A stretch of DNA of 64,000 nucleotides from Pseudodesulfovibrio thermohalotolerans (GTDB taxonomy: Bacteria > Desulfobacterota > Desulfovibrionia > Desulfovibrionales > Desulfovibrionaceae). The notes beneath the pieces are model-generated. The model ran no database searches and was not told the origin of the DNA. It saw nothing but the letters and a program-made list of their open reading frames with translations. Positions 18,781 through 27,373 of this stretch are shown here, piece by piece. The stretch spans positions 3,308,501-3,372,500 of the forward strand of contig NZ_CP120635.1 of assembly GCF_021353295.2 (NCBI RefSeq), given 5' to 3'. Position numbers and translations under genes: made by a program. How positions within the stretch are numbered: the stretch's first letter is position 1; each line of letters opens with the position of its first letter.

Positions 18781-20112
18781 ATGCCGTTCCCAAAAGACCT
18801 ACCGCTCGAAGCCGTGTTCGCGTCCATCGCCGACGGATTGTTTACCGTGGACGCGGACTGGAACGTGACCTATTTCAACGAATCCGCGCAGCGGATCACC
18901 GGCATTTCCAGTGATGACGCCCTGGGCCGCAAGTGCTGGGACGTGTTCCGCTCCTCGCTCTGCGACGGCCAATGCGCGCTCAAGTCCTGCATCCGCAAGG
19001 GCGGGCGCATCGTCAACAAGTCCATCTTCATCGTCCGCTCCGACGGCACCACCCTGCCCATCGCCATCTCGGCCTCGCCCCTGAAGGACAACGACGGCAA
19101 CGTGATCGGCGGGGTGGAGACCTTCCGCGACCTGACCGACATCCACGTGGCCCGGCAACAGGCCAAGGACATATACAGGTTCGAGAACATCGTGGGCCGC
19201 AGCCAGGCGTTGGAAAAAATATTCCGCATCCTGCCGCAGATCAGCCGGTCCGAGGCCACGACCCTGCTGCTGGGCCAGAGCGGCACCGGAAAGGAACTTT
19301 TCGCCCGGGCCATCCATTCCCTGAGCCCGCGCCGGGACGGGCCGTTCGTCGCGGTGAACTGCGGCGCGTTGCCCGACACCCTGCTGGAATCCGAGCTGTT
19401 CGGCTACAAGGCCGGAGCCTTCACCGACGCGCGCAAGGACAAGCCGGGCCGGTTCGAACTGGCCGACGGCGGCACGGTCTTTCTGGACGAGATAGGCGAC
19501 ATGCCCCAGAACCTCCAGGTCAAACTCCTGCGCTTCCTCCAGGAAAAGACCTTCGAGCCGCTTGGCGGCCTCACTCCGATGCACGCCGACGTGCGCGTGG
19601 TAGCCGCCACCAACCGGAATCTGGAAGACGCCGTGGCCGAAGGGACGTTCCGCCAGGACCTCTTCTACCGGCTCAACGTGGTCACCCTGACCCTGCCCCC
19701 GCTGACCGAGCGGCAGGAGGACCTGCCCCTGCTCATCGACCACTTCCTCGCCGAGTTCAACGGACTGCGCAACAAGGCCATCCGGGGCGTCAGCGAGGAC
19801 GCCATGCACGTGCTCATGCGCCACGACTACCCTGGCAACGTGCGCGAGCTGGAAAACATCCTTGAATACGCCTTCATCCTCTGCCCGGACGGATTCATCC
19901 AGGTGGAGCATCTCCCGGAATACCTTCACCCGGCCAAGCCCTCCGCCGATGCGCCCGACGGGCTGTCCGGGACCATGGACGCCATCAAGCGCCGTGCCGC
20001 CAGGGAAGCCGTGCGCCGCAACAGCGGCAAACGCATGGCCGCGTGTCGCGAACTCGGCATCACCAAAGACACTTTGCGCCGCCTGCTGGTCGGTTCCGAT
20101 CAGGGCGAATAA
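18781..20112 (+). CDS. Sigma-54-dependent activator with Cys-bearing PAS domain
   Basis: A 443-residue enhancer-binding protein. An N-terminal PAS domain (about 5-120) contains a cysteine cluster, C56, C64, C68 and C72 by eye, which suggests redox, metal or Fe-S sensing. The AAA+ domain (about 135-375) has Walker [24 protein letters not shown] (the sigma-54 contact loop, here GAFTDA rather than GAFTGA), FLDEIGD and the R-finger region. A Fis-type helix-turn-helix ends the protein ([17 protein letters not shown]). Paired operators, an IHF-like site and a -24/-12 promoter lie immediately downstream, before a NifX-like gene and mrp, so these are the likely targets. The layout resembles the orp region of D. 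vulgaris. Confidence 0.92.
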   Translation: MPFPKDLPLEAVFASIADGLFTVDADWNVTYFNESAQRITGISSDDALGRKCWDVFRSSLCDGQCALKSCIRKGGRIVNKSIFIVRSDGTTLPIAISASPLKDNDGNVIGGVETFRDLTDIHVARQQAKDIYRFENIVGRSQALEKIFRILPQISRSEATTLLLGQSGTGKELFARAIHSLSPRRDGPFVAVNCGALPDTLLESELFGYKAGAFTDARKDKPGRFELADGGTVFLDEIGDMPQNLQVKLLRFLQEKTFEPLGGLTPMHADVRVVAATNRNLEDAVAEGTFRQDLFYRLNVVTLTLPPLTERQEDLPLLIDHFLAEFNGLRNKAIRGVSEDAMHVLMRHDYPGNVRELENILEYAFILCPDGFIQVEHLPEYLHPAKPSADAPDGLSGTMDAIKRRAAREAVRRNSGKRMAACRELGITKDTLRRLLVGSDQGE

Positions 20113-20150
20113 TTCGCCATCACCTTACATTTCGGGCGAATAATTCGCCC
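20103..20150 (+). promoter_or_regulatory. Tandem upstream activator sites
   Basis: Two inverted repeats, GGCGAA-TAA-TTCGCC (20104-20118) and GGGCGAA-TAA-TTCGCCC (20134-20150), have centres 31 bp apart, about three helical turns. The first spans the stop codon of the activator gene. They lie 52-98 bp upstream of the -24 box, a normal distance for enhancer sites. Confidence 0.8.
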
Positions 20151-20172
20151 AACAGAACGACCCTCTACAATT

Positions 20173-20187
20173 TAACATATTGAATTT
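20173..20187 (+). promoter_or_regulatory. IHF-like site
   Basis: TAACATATTGAATTT matches the IHF consensus YAACTTNTTGATTTW at all but two positions. It sits between the activator sites and the sigma-54 promoter, where DNA bending is expected. Confidence 0.55.
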
Positions 20188-20201
20188 ATTATGATTTTAA
20201 T

Positions 20202-20219
20202 TTGGCACAGTCCATGCTT
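20202..20219 (+). promoter_or_regulatory. Sigma-54 promoter for the NifX-like/mrp operon
   Basis: TTGGCACAGTCCATGCTT has GG and GC separated by 10 bp and the TGGCACA box. It is 48 bp upstream of the first gene. Confidence 0.85.
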
Positions 20220-20267
20220 ATTTAAAAACAACCGGTTCGGGTCCTGCCGGACATTTGGAGAGAGACG

Positions 20268-20618
20268 ATGAAGACGGATTCCGCCAAGCTGATCTGCCTG
20301 GCGTGCTACCAGGACCGACTGGCGTCCGTGTGCGAGAACGCGGACGGATACAAGCTGTTTGAAATACGTGACGACAACTTTTACCCCGCAGGCCTCCTAT
20401 CCCTTCCCTCAAAGGACCCTATGGACAGGACATCCGCCATATTGGCCTGCGGGGTAACCATTTTTTTGTGCGGGGCCATCCGCAACCGGACCCGGCACGC
20501 CCTGGAGCGAGCCGGAATCACGGTCATCCCCTGGCTGACAGGCACCGAGAATCAGGTGCTCGAAGGCTACCTCCACGATGGCCTCGCCGAATTGACCATG
20601 CCCGGAGCGACGGTTTGA
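20268..20618 (+). CDS. NifX/NifB-type dinitrogenase cofactor-binding domain protein
   Basis: A 116-residue single-domain protein resembling the NifX/orange-protein family, which binds metal-sulfur clusters. Visible features are an N-terminal beta strand, TSAILACGVTIFLCGAIRNRTRHALERAGI and a C-terminal GYLHDGLAEL helix. GGAGAG precedes the ATG. It is the first gene behind the sigma-54 promoter and is followed by mrp after 112 bp. In D. vulgaris small proteins of this family and an Mrp ATPase act together in the orange-protein complex. Equivalence here is inferred. Confidence 0.78.
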   Translation: MKTDSAKLICLACYQDRLASVCENADGYKLFEIRDDNFYPAGLLSLPSKDPMDRTSAILACGVTIFLCGAIRNRTRHALERAGITVIPWLTGTENQVLEGYLHDGLAELTMPGATV

Positions 20619-20730
20619 CTTTTTTCGGGCCATGGTTATCTCTCTGTGACCCGGCCGCGACCGTTCGCCGGTTCGGGACCTGCATGTACTTCTAAGGCGG
20701 CTTCGGGTCGCCGTTTTTCAGGAGAATAGT

Positions 20731-21606
20731 ATGAGTGGTTGTGAAGGATGTTCCTCCGCCTCGCCTGACGGAACCTGTACCAGCACCACGGGCTGCGACA
20801 AGCCCGAAGAGCAAAAACTGCAAAAGACCCTGGGCCGCATCAAACACAAGATTGTGGTTATGTCCGGCAAGGGCGGCGTGGGCAAGTCCACCGTGGCCGC
20901 AAACATCGCCGTGGCCCTGTCCCTCGCGGGCAAGAAGGTCGGTCTGCTCGACGTGGACGTGCACGGCCCAAGCGTGCCGCGTCTGCTCTCCCTCAAGGGC
21001 CAGCAGCCGCACATCGGCGACCAGGTCATGGAACCTGTGCCCTGGAGCAAGAACCTGTCGGTCATGTCACTCGGCTTTCTGCTCCAGGACGATCGCCAGG
21101 CCGTCATCTGGCGTGGTCCGGTCAAGATAGGTCTCATTAAACAGTTCGTCGAAGACGTCATGTGGGGCGATCTCGACTACCTCATCGTCGACTGCCCTCC
21201 GGGAACCGGCGACGAGCCCCTGTCCACCATGCAAACCCTCGGCCCCACCGCCATGGCCGTCATCGTCACCACCCCGCAGGGCGTGGCCATCGACGACGTC
21301 CGCCGGTCCGTGTCCTTTGTCGGCGAAGTGGGCAACCGCGTGCTCGGCATCGTTGAAAACATGTCCGGCTTCGCCTGCCCCGATTGCGGCAAGGTCCACG
21401 ACATCTTCAAGTCCGGCGGCGGCGAAGCCCTCGCCAAGGAAGCGGGCGTCCAGTTCCTCGGCCGCATCCCTCTCGATCCGGCCGTGGCCGAATCCGGCGA
21501 CGAAGGCTACCCCTTCATGAAAGTCCACCGCGATACCGCTACAGGCAAGGCCATGGAAAAGATCATCGCTCCTGTCCTCGCCCTCCCCGACCCGCCCAAG
21601 GCATAG
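20731..21606 (+). CDS. mrp: Mrp/NBP35-family Fe-S carrier ATPase
   Basis: A 291-residue P-loop ATPase. The N-terminal extension has C4, C7, C16 and C22, similar in spirit to NBP35-type N-terminal cluster cysteines. The deviant Walker A GKGGVGKST is at residues 46-54, and the CxxC of FACPDCGKV near 215 is the usual bridging cluster site. Such proteins dimerise around a [4Fe-4S] cluster and donate it. AGGAG precedes the ATG. It shares the sigma-54 promoter with the NifX-like gene. Confidence 0.93.
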   Translation: MSGCEGCSSASPDGTCTSTTGCDKPEEQKLQKTLGRIKHKIVVMSGKGGVGKSTVAANIAVALSLAGKKVGLLDVDVHGPSVPRLLSLKGQQPHIGDQVMEPVPWSKNLSVMSLGFLLQDDRQAVIWRGPVKIGLIKQFVEDVMWGDLDYLIVDCPPGTGDEPLSTMQTLGPTAMAVIVTTPQGVAIDDVRRSVSFVGEVGNRVLGIVENMSGFACPDCGKVHDIFKSGGGEALAKEAGVQFLGRIPLDPAVAESGDEGYPFMKVHRDTATGKAMEKIIAPVLALPDPPKA

Positions 21607-21628
21607 TCGGACGCAGCGTCAAGAATCA

Positions 21629-21661
21629 AGGCGGCCGCGCATTGCGCGACCGCCTTTTTTT
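21629..21661 (+). terminator. Rho-independent terminator after mrp
   Basis: AGGCGG...CCGCCT stem with an inner CGCGC/GCGCG stem, then seven T residues. Confidence 0.88.
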
Positions 21662-21683
21662 GCGCCCCGGTTTTCAAAGGCGC

Positions 21684-21722
21684 AAAAAAAAGTGTGGACG
21701 CATCCCGCGCCCACACTTTTTC
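21684..21722 (-). terminator. Rho-independent terminator after neuB
   Basis: AGTGTGG/CCACACT with an A-run on the left and T-run on the right. It lies 19 bp past the neuB stop on the minus strand. Confidence 0.8.
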
Positions 21723-21740
21723 ACGACTTGTGTATTCGTC

Positions 21741-22832
21741 CTAAGACGAAGCGGCTCCGGCGCAAGCGGACTGAGTAAGCCTGAGGGTATCCCATTGGGC
21801 GGGCTCCTCGTGCTTGACGGGGCGATTGAGGGCTGCGCCGAGGACTTCGTCCCAATGGACCGGGGAGATGCCCACGCGCGGGCAGCGGGTGGTCAGGTCG
21901 GCCTCGGTGAGCACGTGCCCGGCGGGCAGGTCCCGAGAAAACACGATGCACTTGCGAAGTTTTTTGGCGGCGGCCTGTTCATCGGGGAAGACGACCTTGC
22001 CCTTGACCTGGACGGCCTTTTCGACCTCGCGGATCATGGTCACCATGGCGGCCAGCTCGGCAGGTTCGAGAGAGGCCTGGTGATCGGTGCCCTTGAGGGT
22101 CTTGTCCAGGGTGAAATGGCGTTCGACCACGCAGGCGCCCAGAGCGGCGGCACCCACGCTGGGGCCGATGCCCTTTTCATGGCCGGAATAGCCCACGGGC
22201 ACGCCATAGCGTTCGCGCAGGGCGTCCATGACGGGCAGGCCGATATGTTCTTCCGGGCAAGGATAGGTGGAATTGCAATGCAGAAGGATGATGTTGTCGT
22301 GGAAGGCGCGGATCTCGGCCATGGCCACGTCGATATCATCCAGGCCGCTCATGCCGGTGGACAGGATGACAGGAATGTCGGCCTTGGCGTATTTGCGCAC
22401 CAGGGGGACATTGACGAGTTCGGCGGAGCTGATCTTGAGCAGCTCCACGTCCAGTTCGAGAATCTGGGCCAGGCTCGGATCGTCCCAAGCGGAGGCGAAA
22501 AAGACGAGGCCGAGGGATTCGCTGTACTCCTTGAGCCGGGCCATCTGATCGATGGACAGTTCAAGGGCGTTGCGATGCTCGCCGTAGGTGGGGCCGAAGC
22601 TGTTGGGGCCGGTATAGGGCGCGGCCCGTCCCTGACGGGTAAGCAGCGCCTCGCTGTCCCGCTTCTGGAACTTGACTCCCTGGACTCCGGCGGCAGCGGC
22701 CTCGTCGAGCATCCGCTTGGCGATGTCGAATTCGCCCTGGTGGTTGTTGCCGATTTCCGCGACCACGAAGCAGGGATGCCCCTTGCCGATAGTGACGCCC
22801 GAACGCAATGTGACGGATTGGATCTGTTTCAT
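21741..22832 (-). CDS. neuB: NeuB-family sialic acid-type synthase
   Basis: A 363-residue enzyme that condenses phosphoenolpyruvate with an N-acyl sugar to make nonulosonic acids. The TIM-barrel N-terminus has FVVAEIGNNHQGEFDIAKRM and VKFQKRDS. GYSGHEKG and the C-terminal SAF (antifreeze-like) domain RKCIVFSRDLPAGHVLTEAD are visible. The start at 22832 is two bases after the stop of the upstream gene. The open frame continues far upstream, but that part is a shadow of the neighbour. Specificity (sialic, legionaminic or pseudaminic) cannot be decided. No sugar-modifying or CMP-transferase genes are adjacent. Confidence 0.9.
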   Translation of the reverse strand: MKQIQSVTLRSGVTIGKGHPCFVVAEIGNNHQGEFDIAKRMLDEAAAAGVQGVKFQKRDSEALLTRQGRAAPYTGPNSFGPTYGEHRNALELSIDQMARLKEYSESLGLVFFASAWDDPSLAQILELDVELLKISSAELVNVPLVRKYAKADIPVILSTGMSGLDDIDVAMAEIRAFHDNIILLHCNSTYPCPEEHIGLPVMDALRERYGVPVGYSGHEKGIGPSVGAAALGACVVERHFTLDKTLKGTDHQASLEPAELAAMVTMIREVEKAVQVKGKVVFPDEQAAAKKLRKCIVFSRDLPAGHVLTEADLTTRCPRVGISPVHWDEVLGAALNRPVKHEEPAQWDTLRLTQSACAGAASS

Positions 22833-22834
22833 AA

Positions 22835-23482
22835 TCAGAATCTCACGATTTGAAATCCGCGCTTTTCGGAATAGGGCTTGATCTGTTCGTATATCTCGCC
22901 CTGCTTGCCAAAGGAGGTGATGACCACGGCGTCGCAGTCCACCTGATCCAGGACATGCGGTGCGGAAACCACGTGCCCGTTGAAAATCTGCCCCTGTTTC
23001 CTGGTATCGTTGTCCAGCAGGGCCTTGACGCGAAAGTCCGTGCCGCGCAGGGCGGACAGGACCACTTCGCAGGTCTCGGACGCGCCAAAAAGCGCGAGGT
23101 CCCGCTTGCCTTCGCTTTCCAGGCCTTTCAGCTTGTCCAGCACAAATTCCTTGATGGTGGAGTAGAGTCGGACGGTTTCCGAGGAATAATCGGAAAACAT
23201 CCGGCGACGCGACCGACGCCCCTCTTCCGTCAGGGTATATCGATAGCTCTTGCCGTTGACCGGCAGGAACTCGACAAGCCCCTCGGACTGCAACTGTTTG
23301 AGGTACTGATTGACCATGGCCCCGGACAAGTGCAGTTGCCTGCCCAGCTCGAACTGGGACAGGCTGGAGTCCCTCGACAGGGCGTCCAGGATGGCCAGCA
23401 CGCGGGTGCTCTTGCTCGGCCTGAGGTAGCACCCCTCGGTTATCAGCATTCCGGTCACCACTTTTTCAGCGTGTTCTGCCAT
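22835..23482 (-). CDS. Winged-helix protein fused to a PglD-like/Rossmann segment
   Basis: A 215-residue protein. Residues about 20-95 form a winged helix-turn-helix (ILDALSRDSSLSQFELGRQL, MVNQYLKQLQSEGLVEF, YTLTEEGRRSRRR). Residues 125-215 form a Rossmann-like unit beginning LALFGASETCEVVLSAL and containing VKALLDNDTRKQGQIFNG and DAVVITSF, like the nucleotide-binding half of sugar acetyltransferases or C-methyltransferase tails. It overlaps functionally with neuB, two bases downstream. It could be a regulator that senses a sugar nucleotide. The ATG at 23482 has only a weak ribosome site. Confidence 0.75.
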   Translation of the reverse strand: MAEHAEKVVTGMLITEGCYLRPSKSTRVLAILDALSRDSSLSQFELGRQLHLSGAMVNQYLKQLQSEGLVEFLPVNGKSYRYTLTEEGRRSRRRMFSDYSSETVRLYSTIKEFVLDKLKGLESEGKRDLALFGASETCEVVLSALRGTDFRVKALLDNDTRKQGQIFNGHVVSAPHVLDQVDCDAVVITSFGKQGEIYEQIKPYSEKRGFQIVRF

Positions 23483-23997
23483 GCAACGTCTCGGTCGTTC
23501 GTTCGGTCAATGATTCATTCGCTTGGGTGGCGTCCGGCTCTTCGAGAGGTTTTCACTCTAGGCAAGGCCCGCCTTCCCTGTCAACTCGGCCCTTCTCGCG
23601 CTTTCCAGCCCGAATCCGCGCCGCCCGCCAACGCTCTGCCCGCCGATCGATCGTTGACATACTGAATAATCGGCGTTTTCCGGCTCCGACTTTAGCCGAC
23701 GGGCAACGATTTCCCCCGAAGAGGACGTGCGCCGATAGTTGCAAGGATTCTGCCAAGCTCGGACTTCACCCCGTTGATCGCACGAAGGTCACATCCAACA
23801 CCCCGCAAAAACGTGATTTTATTTTTCCATTGCGCTGCTTGCCAGATTCGATCCCGGGCGATCGGTTCCTTCCCGGCTCCAATCGTCAAAAGTTCGACCC
23901 CCTGTTGTTTGAAACACGCCGTATTGACCCCGTGTCCGGGCTATTATACGTTCCCGGCACATTTTCACCACCGAAACTCCCTTGAAGGAACCGTCTT
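23483..23997. other. Intergenic region between the neuB operon and acyl-CoA ligase
   Basis: A 515-bp divergent gap. It contains a TTGACA near 23652 and a TATTAT at 23942-23947, but no hexamer pair with proper spacing was found. Reading frames here have no ribosome site or family features. Confidence 0.6.
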
Positions 23998-25734
23998 ATG
24001 GAGCAAATCGACCGTCCCTGGCTCAAATCATATGATCCGGATGTTCCGCCGACTCTGGATTACGAAAAAATTCCGCTGTTCAAGTTTCTGGATAGAGCGG
24101 CGCACAAGTGGCCCAAACGCAAGGCCATCGTTTTCCGCAACTGGTCGATAACCTACGCCAAGCTCAAGACGCAGACCGAAATCGTCGCGGCCAACCTCCG
24201 CGCCGCAGGCCTCCGCAAGGGGGATCGGGTGGCGCTCATGCTGCCCAACCTGCCACAGTCCATTGTCGCCTTCTGGGGCGTGCTCCGCGCCGGAGGCGTA
24301 GGGGTCATGACCAACCCCCTGTACATGGAAACCGAGATCATCCACCAGTTCAACGACGCCGGAGTGCGCTTCTGCATCACTCTGGACCTGCTCTGGCCCA
24401 AGCTCTCCAAGCTCCGCGATTCCCTGCCCGTAGAAAAATTCTTCGTGACCACCATCGGCGAGGGACTGCGATTCCCCCTGAACCTGCTCTACGCCCTACA
24501 GGCCAGAAAAAGCGGCACCAACCGCAAGGTTCCCTTCGACGGCAGGACCGTGTTTCCCTTCAAGTCCCTGACCAAGGGACACGAACGGTTCACCAACGAA
24601 CGGGTGGACGCCGAGGACACCGCCCTGCTGCAATACACCGGCGGAACCACGGGCGTGGCCAAGGGCTGCATCCTGACCCATTCCAACATCGGCGCGAACA
24701 TGCAACAGTGCCAGTCCATGATGCACACCCTGGGCAAGAAGCGGGAGACATTCCTCGGCATCCTGCCCTATTTCCATATATATGGGCTGACCACCTGCCT
24801 GACCTGGCCCACCAGCCTGGGCGCGACGCTCGCCCCGTTCCCCCGCTACGTGCCGCTGGACGTGCTCAAGGGCATCGACAAGCTCAAACCCACTGTTTTC
24901 CCCGGCGCGCCCGCCCTCTACATCTCCCTGCTCCAGCAAAAGGACATCGACAAATACGACCTCCAGTCCATTGAGGTCTGTGTGTCCGGCTCCGCGCCCA
25001 TGCCCGTGGACTACATGGAACAATTCCTGAAGCGTTCCGGCACAGCCATCACCGAGGGATACGGACTGACCGAAGCCTCGCCGGTGACGCACTTCAATCC
25101 GTTGCAGGGCAAAAGCAAGAACGGCTCCATCGGCCTGCCCTTCCCCGACACGGACGCCAAGATCGTGGACATGGAAGTGGGCGGCGACCCCCTCCCCCCG
25201 GGCAAACGCGGCGAACTGGTCATCCGCGGCCCGCAGGTAATGAAGGGGTACTACAACCGTCCCGACGCCACGGCCGACGTGCTCCGCAACGGCTGGCTCT
25301 ACACCGGCGACATCGCCACCATGGATGAAGAAGGCTACTTCTACATCGTGGACCGCAAAAAAGACCTCATTATCTCGGGTGGTTACAACATCTATCCCCG
25401 CGAGATCGACGAGGTTTTGCACTCCCACCCCAAAATCAAGGAGGCCGTGTCCGTTGGCATCCCGCACGAAGGCCGAGGCGAAATCGTCAAGGCTTTCGTG
25501 GTGGTCCAGGACGGCGAAGATCTGTCCCGCAGCGACGTCATCGGCTTCTGTCGCGAAAAGCTGGCCAACTACAAGGTCCCGCGCCAGGTGGAGTTCCGCA
25601 AGGACCTGCCCAAGACCATGGTAGGCAAGGTCCTGCGCCGCGCCCTGCGCGAGGAGGAAGAGGCCAAGGCGGAGGCCAAACGGAAACGCAAGGCCGAGCG
25701 CAAGGCCGAAAAGGACGGAAAGTCCGGCGAGTAA
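23998..25734 (+). CDS. Long-chain fatty acyl-CoA ligase
   Basis: A 578-residue AMP-forming ligase activating fatty acids with ATP and CoA. The AMP-binding P-loop YTGGTTGVAKG is near residue 214, EGYGLTEASPVT near 350, and WLYTGDIATMDEEGYFYIVDRKKDLI near 430. The catalytic lysine region is LPKTMVGKVLRRAL. The last about 30 residues are an unusually Lys/Glu/Ala-rich tail. AAGGAA precedes the ATG. It is a single-gene unit. Confidence 0.93.
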   Translation: MEQIDRPWLKSYDPDVPPTLDYEKIPLFKFLDRAAHKWPKRKAIVFRNWSITYAKLKTQTEIVAANLRAAGLRKGDRVALMLPNLPQSIVAFWGVLRAGGVGVMTNPLYMETEIIHQFNDAGVRFCITLDLLWPKLSKLRDSLPVEKFFVTTIGEGLRFPLNLLYALQARKSGTNRKVPFDGRTVFPFKSLTKGHERFTNERVDAEDTALLQYTGGTTGVAKGCILTHSNIGANMQQCQSMMHTLGKKRETFLGILPYFHIYGLTTCLTWPTSLGATLAPFPRYVPLDVLKGIDKLKPTVFPGAPALYISLLQQKDIDKYDLQSIEVCVSGSAPMPVDYMEQFLKRSGTAITEGYGLTEASPVTHFNPLQGKSKNGSIGLPFPDTDAKIVDMEVGGDPLPPGKRGELVIRGPQVMKGYYNRPDATADVLRNGWLYTGDIATMDEEGYFYIVDRKKDLIISGGYNIYPREIDEVLHSHPKIKEAVSVGIPHEGRGEIVKAFVVVQDGEDLSRSDVIGFCREKLANYKVPRQVEFRKDLPKTMVGKVLRRALREEEEAKAEAKRKRKAERKAEKDGKSGE

Positions 25735-25768
25735 CGACCGGCCTCCCGGCCGAACACGATCGCAAGAA

Positions 25769-25799
25769 AGCCGGTTCCCTCTGGGGAGCCGGTTTTTTT
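25769..25799 (+). terminator. Rho-independent terminator after acyl-CoA ligase
   Basis: CCGGTTCCC/GGGAGCCGG stem (one wobble) with a 4-nt loop and seven T residues. Confidence 0.9.
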
Positions 25800-26080
25800 G
25801 CGTCCGAAATCTTGCAAATTCCGGTTGATGGTGACCCCACGGCCCGCTTCGGCGTCTTATTTTGAATCTTTTTCTAACATTAATGGAAAAAATCACGCGG
25901 AAAATAATTTCATTTAGCGAAATATCGACCCTTGAATTTTCAAAAAGTGTGCATTTAACTCAATCATACCGGGCCATTTGCAAAAATGTACTTTAGAAAA
26001 AACCTTTCTCTCATATTCCTTTTCGTGTATGAAACATCACTGTTTAGACCAGTAACCATATTCCTATGAGAGGAGGAGTA
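25800..26080. other. AT-rich leader region upstream of the liv operon
   Basis: No gene is present. The region is AT-rich and probably holds the liv promoter, but no clear -10/-35 pair could be chosen by eye. Confidence 0.5.
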
Positions 26081-27256
26081 ATGAAACTGAGTTTGCGCAA
26101 GATGGGCCTGCTGGCCCTGGCTCTGGTGCTGAGCTTTCTGATGACCGTCCCGGCCTTTGCCGCCGACACCATCAAGATAGGCTTCAACCTGCCCCTGACC
26201 GGCGACATTCCCGAAGTGGGCGACGGATCGAAGAAGGCCGCCGAGATGTACCTCAAGGACATCAACGAAGCAGGCGGTCTTGAGGTCGGCGGCAAAAAGT
26301 ACATGCTGGAATTCATCTACATGGACAACGAGTCCAAGGCCGAATCCGCCGTCAACGTGGCCCTGAAGCTCATCGAGCAGGAAGACGTCGTCGCCATCAT
26401 CGGCCCCAACTCCTCCAAGCAGGCCGTGCCTGCGGGCGGCACCTGCAACGACAACCGGACTCCGATGATTACCCCGTGGTCCACCAACCCCGACACCACC
26501 AAGGACCGCCCCTGGGTCTTCCGCGCGGCCTTCCTGGACCCGTTCCAGGGCCCCGTGGCTGCTGACTTTGCGGCCTCCAAGTTCGGCGCCAAGACCGCTG
26601 CCGTCATTTTCGACGTTTCCAACGACTACTCCAAGGGACTGGCCGAAATCTTCAAGTCCGCCTGGGAAAACAAGGGGCTCGGCCCGGTCGTGGCCTTCGA
26701 GTCCCACGGCACCAAGGACCAGGACTTCTCCGCGCAGTTGACCACCATCATCAAGGCCAACCCGGACTTCATCTTCGTGCCCGACAACTACAACCAGGTC
26801 GCCCTGATCGTGCAGCAGGCGCGTGACCTCGGCTACAAGGGTCCCTTCATGGGTTCCGACGCCTGGGGCACCCCCGACCTCATCAAGCTCTGCGGCGAGC
26901 AGTGCTACGGCAACTACTTCTCCACCCACTACGCGGCGGCGGGCGCCACCGGCGCCACCAAGGTCTTCATCGACCGCTACCAGAAGAACTACGGCTCCAC
27001 CCCGGCCGACTACGCGGCCCTGACCTGGGACTCCATCGGTCTGCTCGTCCAGGGCATCCAGAACGCGGGCAAGGTCGAGTCCAATCCGCGCAAGGAGCGC
27101 CAGCTCATCCGTGACGGCCTGGCCGCCATCAAGTCCTTCGACGGCATCACCGGTACGTCCAAGTTCGACGAGCAGGGCGACCCGATCAAGTGCGCCGTCG
27201 TGGTCAAGATCTCCGACAAGGGCGAGTTCGTTTTCGAACAGTCCGTCTGCCCCTAG
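26081..27256 (+). CDS. livK: Branched-chain amino-acid ABC transporter, substrate-binding protein
   Basis: A 391-residue periplasmic binding protein of the LivJ/LivK type. The signal peptide runs to AFA (about residue 27) before ADTIKIGFNLPLTGD. The start at 26081 lies directly behind a GGAGGAG site; a start five codons upstream lies inside that site. Ser/Gly ligand-contact regions of the two lobes (GPNSSKQAVPAG, FDVSNDYSKGLAEIF) are visible. The four remaining transporter genes follow on the same strand. Its product should be made in excess over them because a hairpin follows. Confidence 0.93.
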   Translation: MKLSLRKMGLLALALVLSFLMTVPAFAADTIKIGFNLPLTGDIPEVGDGSKKAAEMYLKDINEAGGLEVGGKKYMLEFIYMDNESKAESAVNVALKLIEQEDVVAIIGPNSSKQAVPAGGTCNDNRTPMITPWSTNPDTTKDRPWVFRAAFLDPFQGPVAADFAASKFGAKTAAVIFDVSNDYSKGLAEIFKSAWENKGLGPVVAFESHGTKDQDFSAQLTTIIKANPDFIFVPDNYNQVALIVQQARDLGYKGPFMGSDAWGTPDLIKLCGEQCYGNYFSTHYAAAGATGATKVFIDRYQKNYGSTPADYAALTWDSIGLLVQGIQNAGKVESNPRKERQLIRDGLAAIKSFDGITGTSKFDEQGDPIKCAVVVKISDKGEFVFEQSVCP

Positions 27257-27277
27257 CGGCACGACTTCAGTTCAGGT

Positions 27278-27306
27278 GAGCGGGGGCCGGCGGCCCCCGC
27301 TCTTTT
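27278..27306 (+). terminator. Partial terminator between binding protein and permease genes
   Basis: An 11-bp GC-rich stem (GAGCGGGGGCC/GGCCCCCGCTC) with a 3-nt loop and TTTT. It probably lets a fraction of transcripts through to livHMGF. Confidence 0.75.
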
Positions 27307-27373
27307 ATCCCCCGCCGAGACCCTCGGCACACCTTGGTCCAGGACCCAAAGACATTCTCCAGGGAAGGCTACC

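Noticed and set aside
23428..23527. Possible promoter palindromes near the winged-helix gene start
   Set aside because: No hexamer pair or dyad was convincing enough to report.
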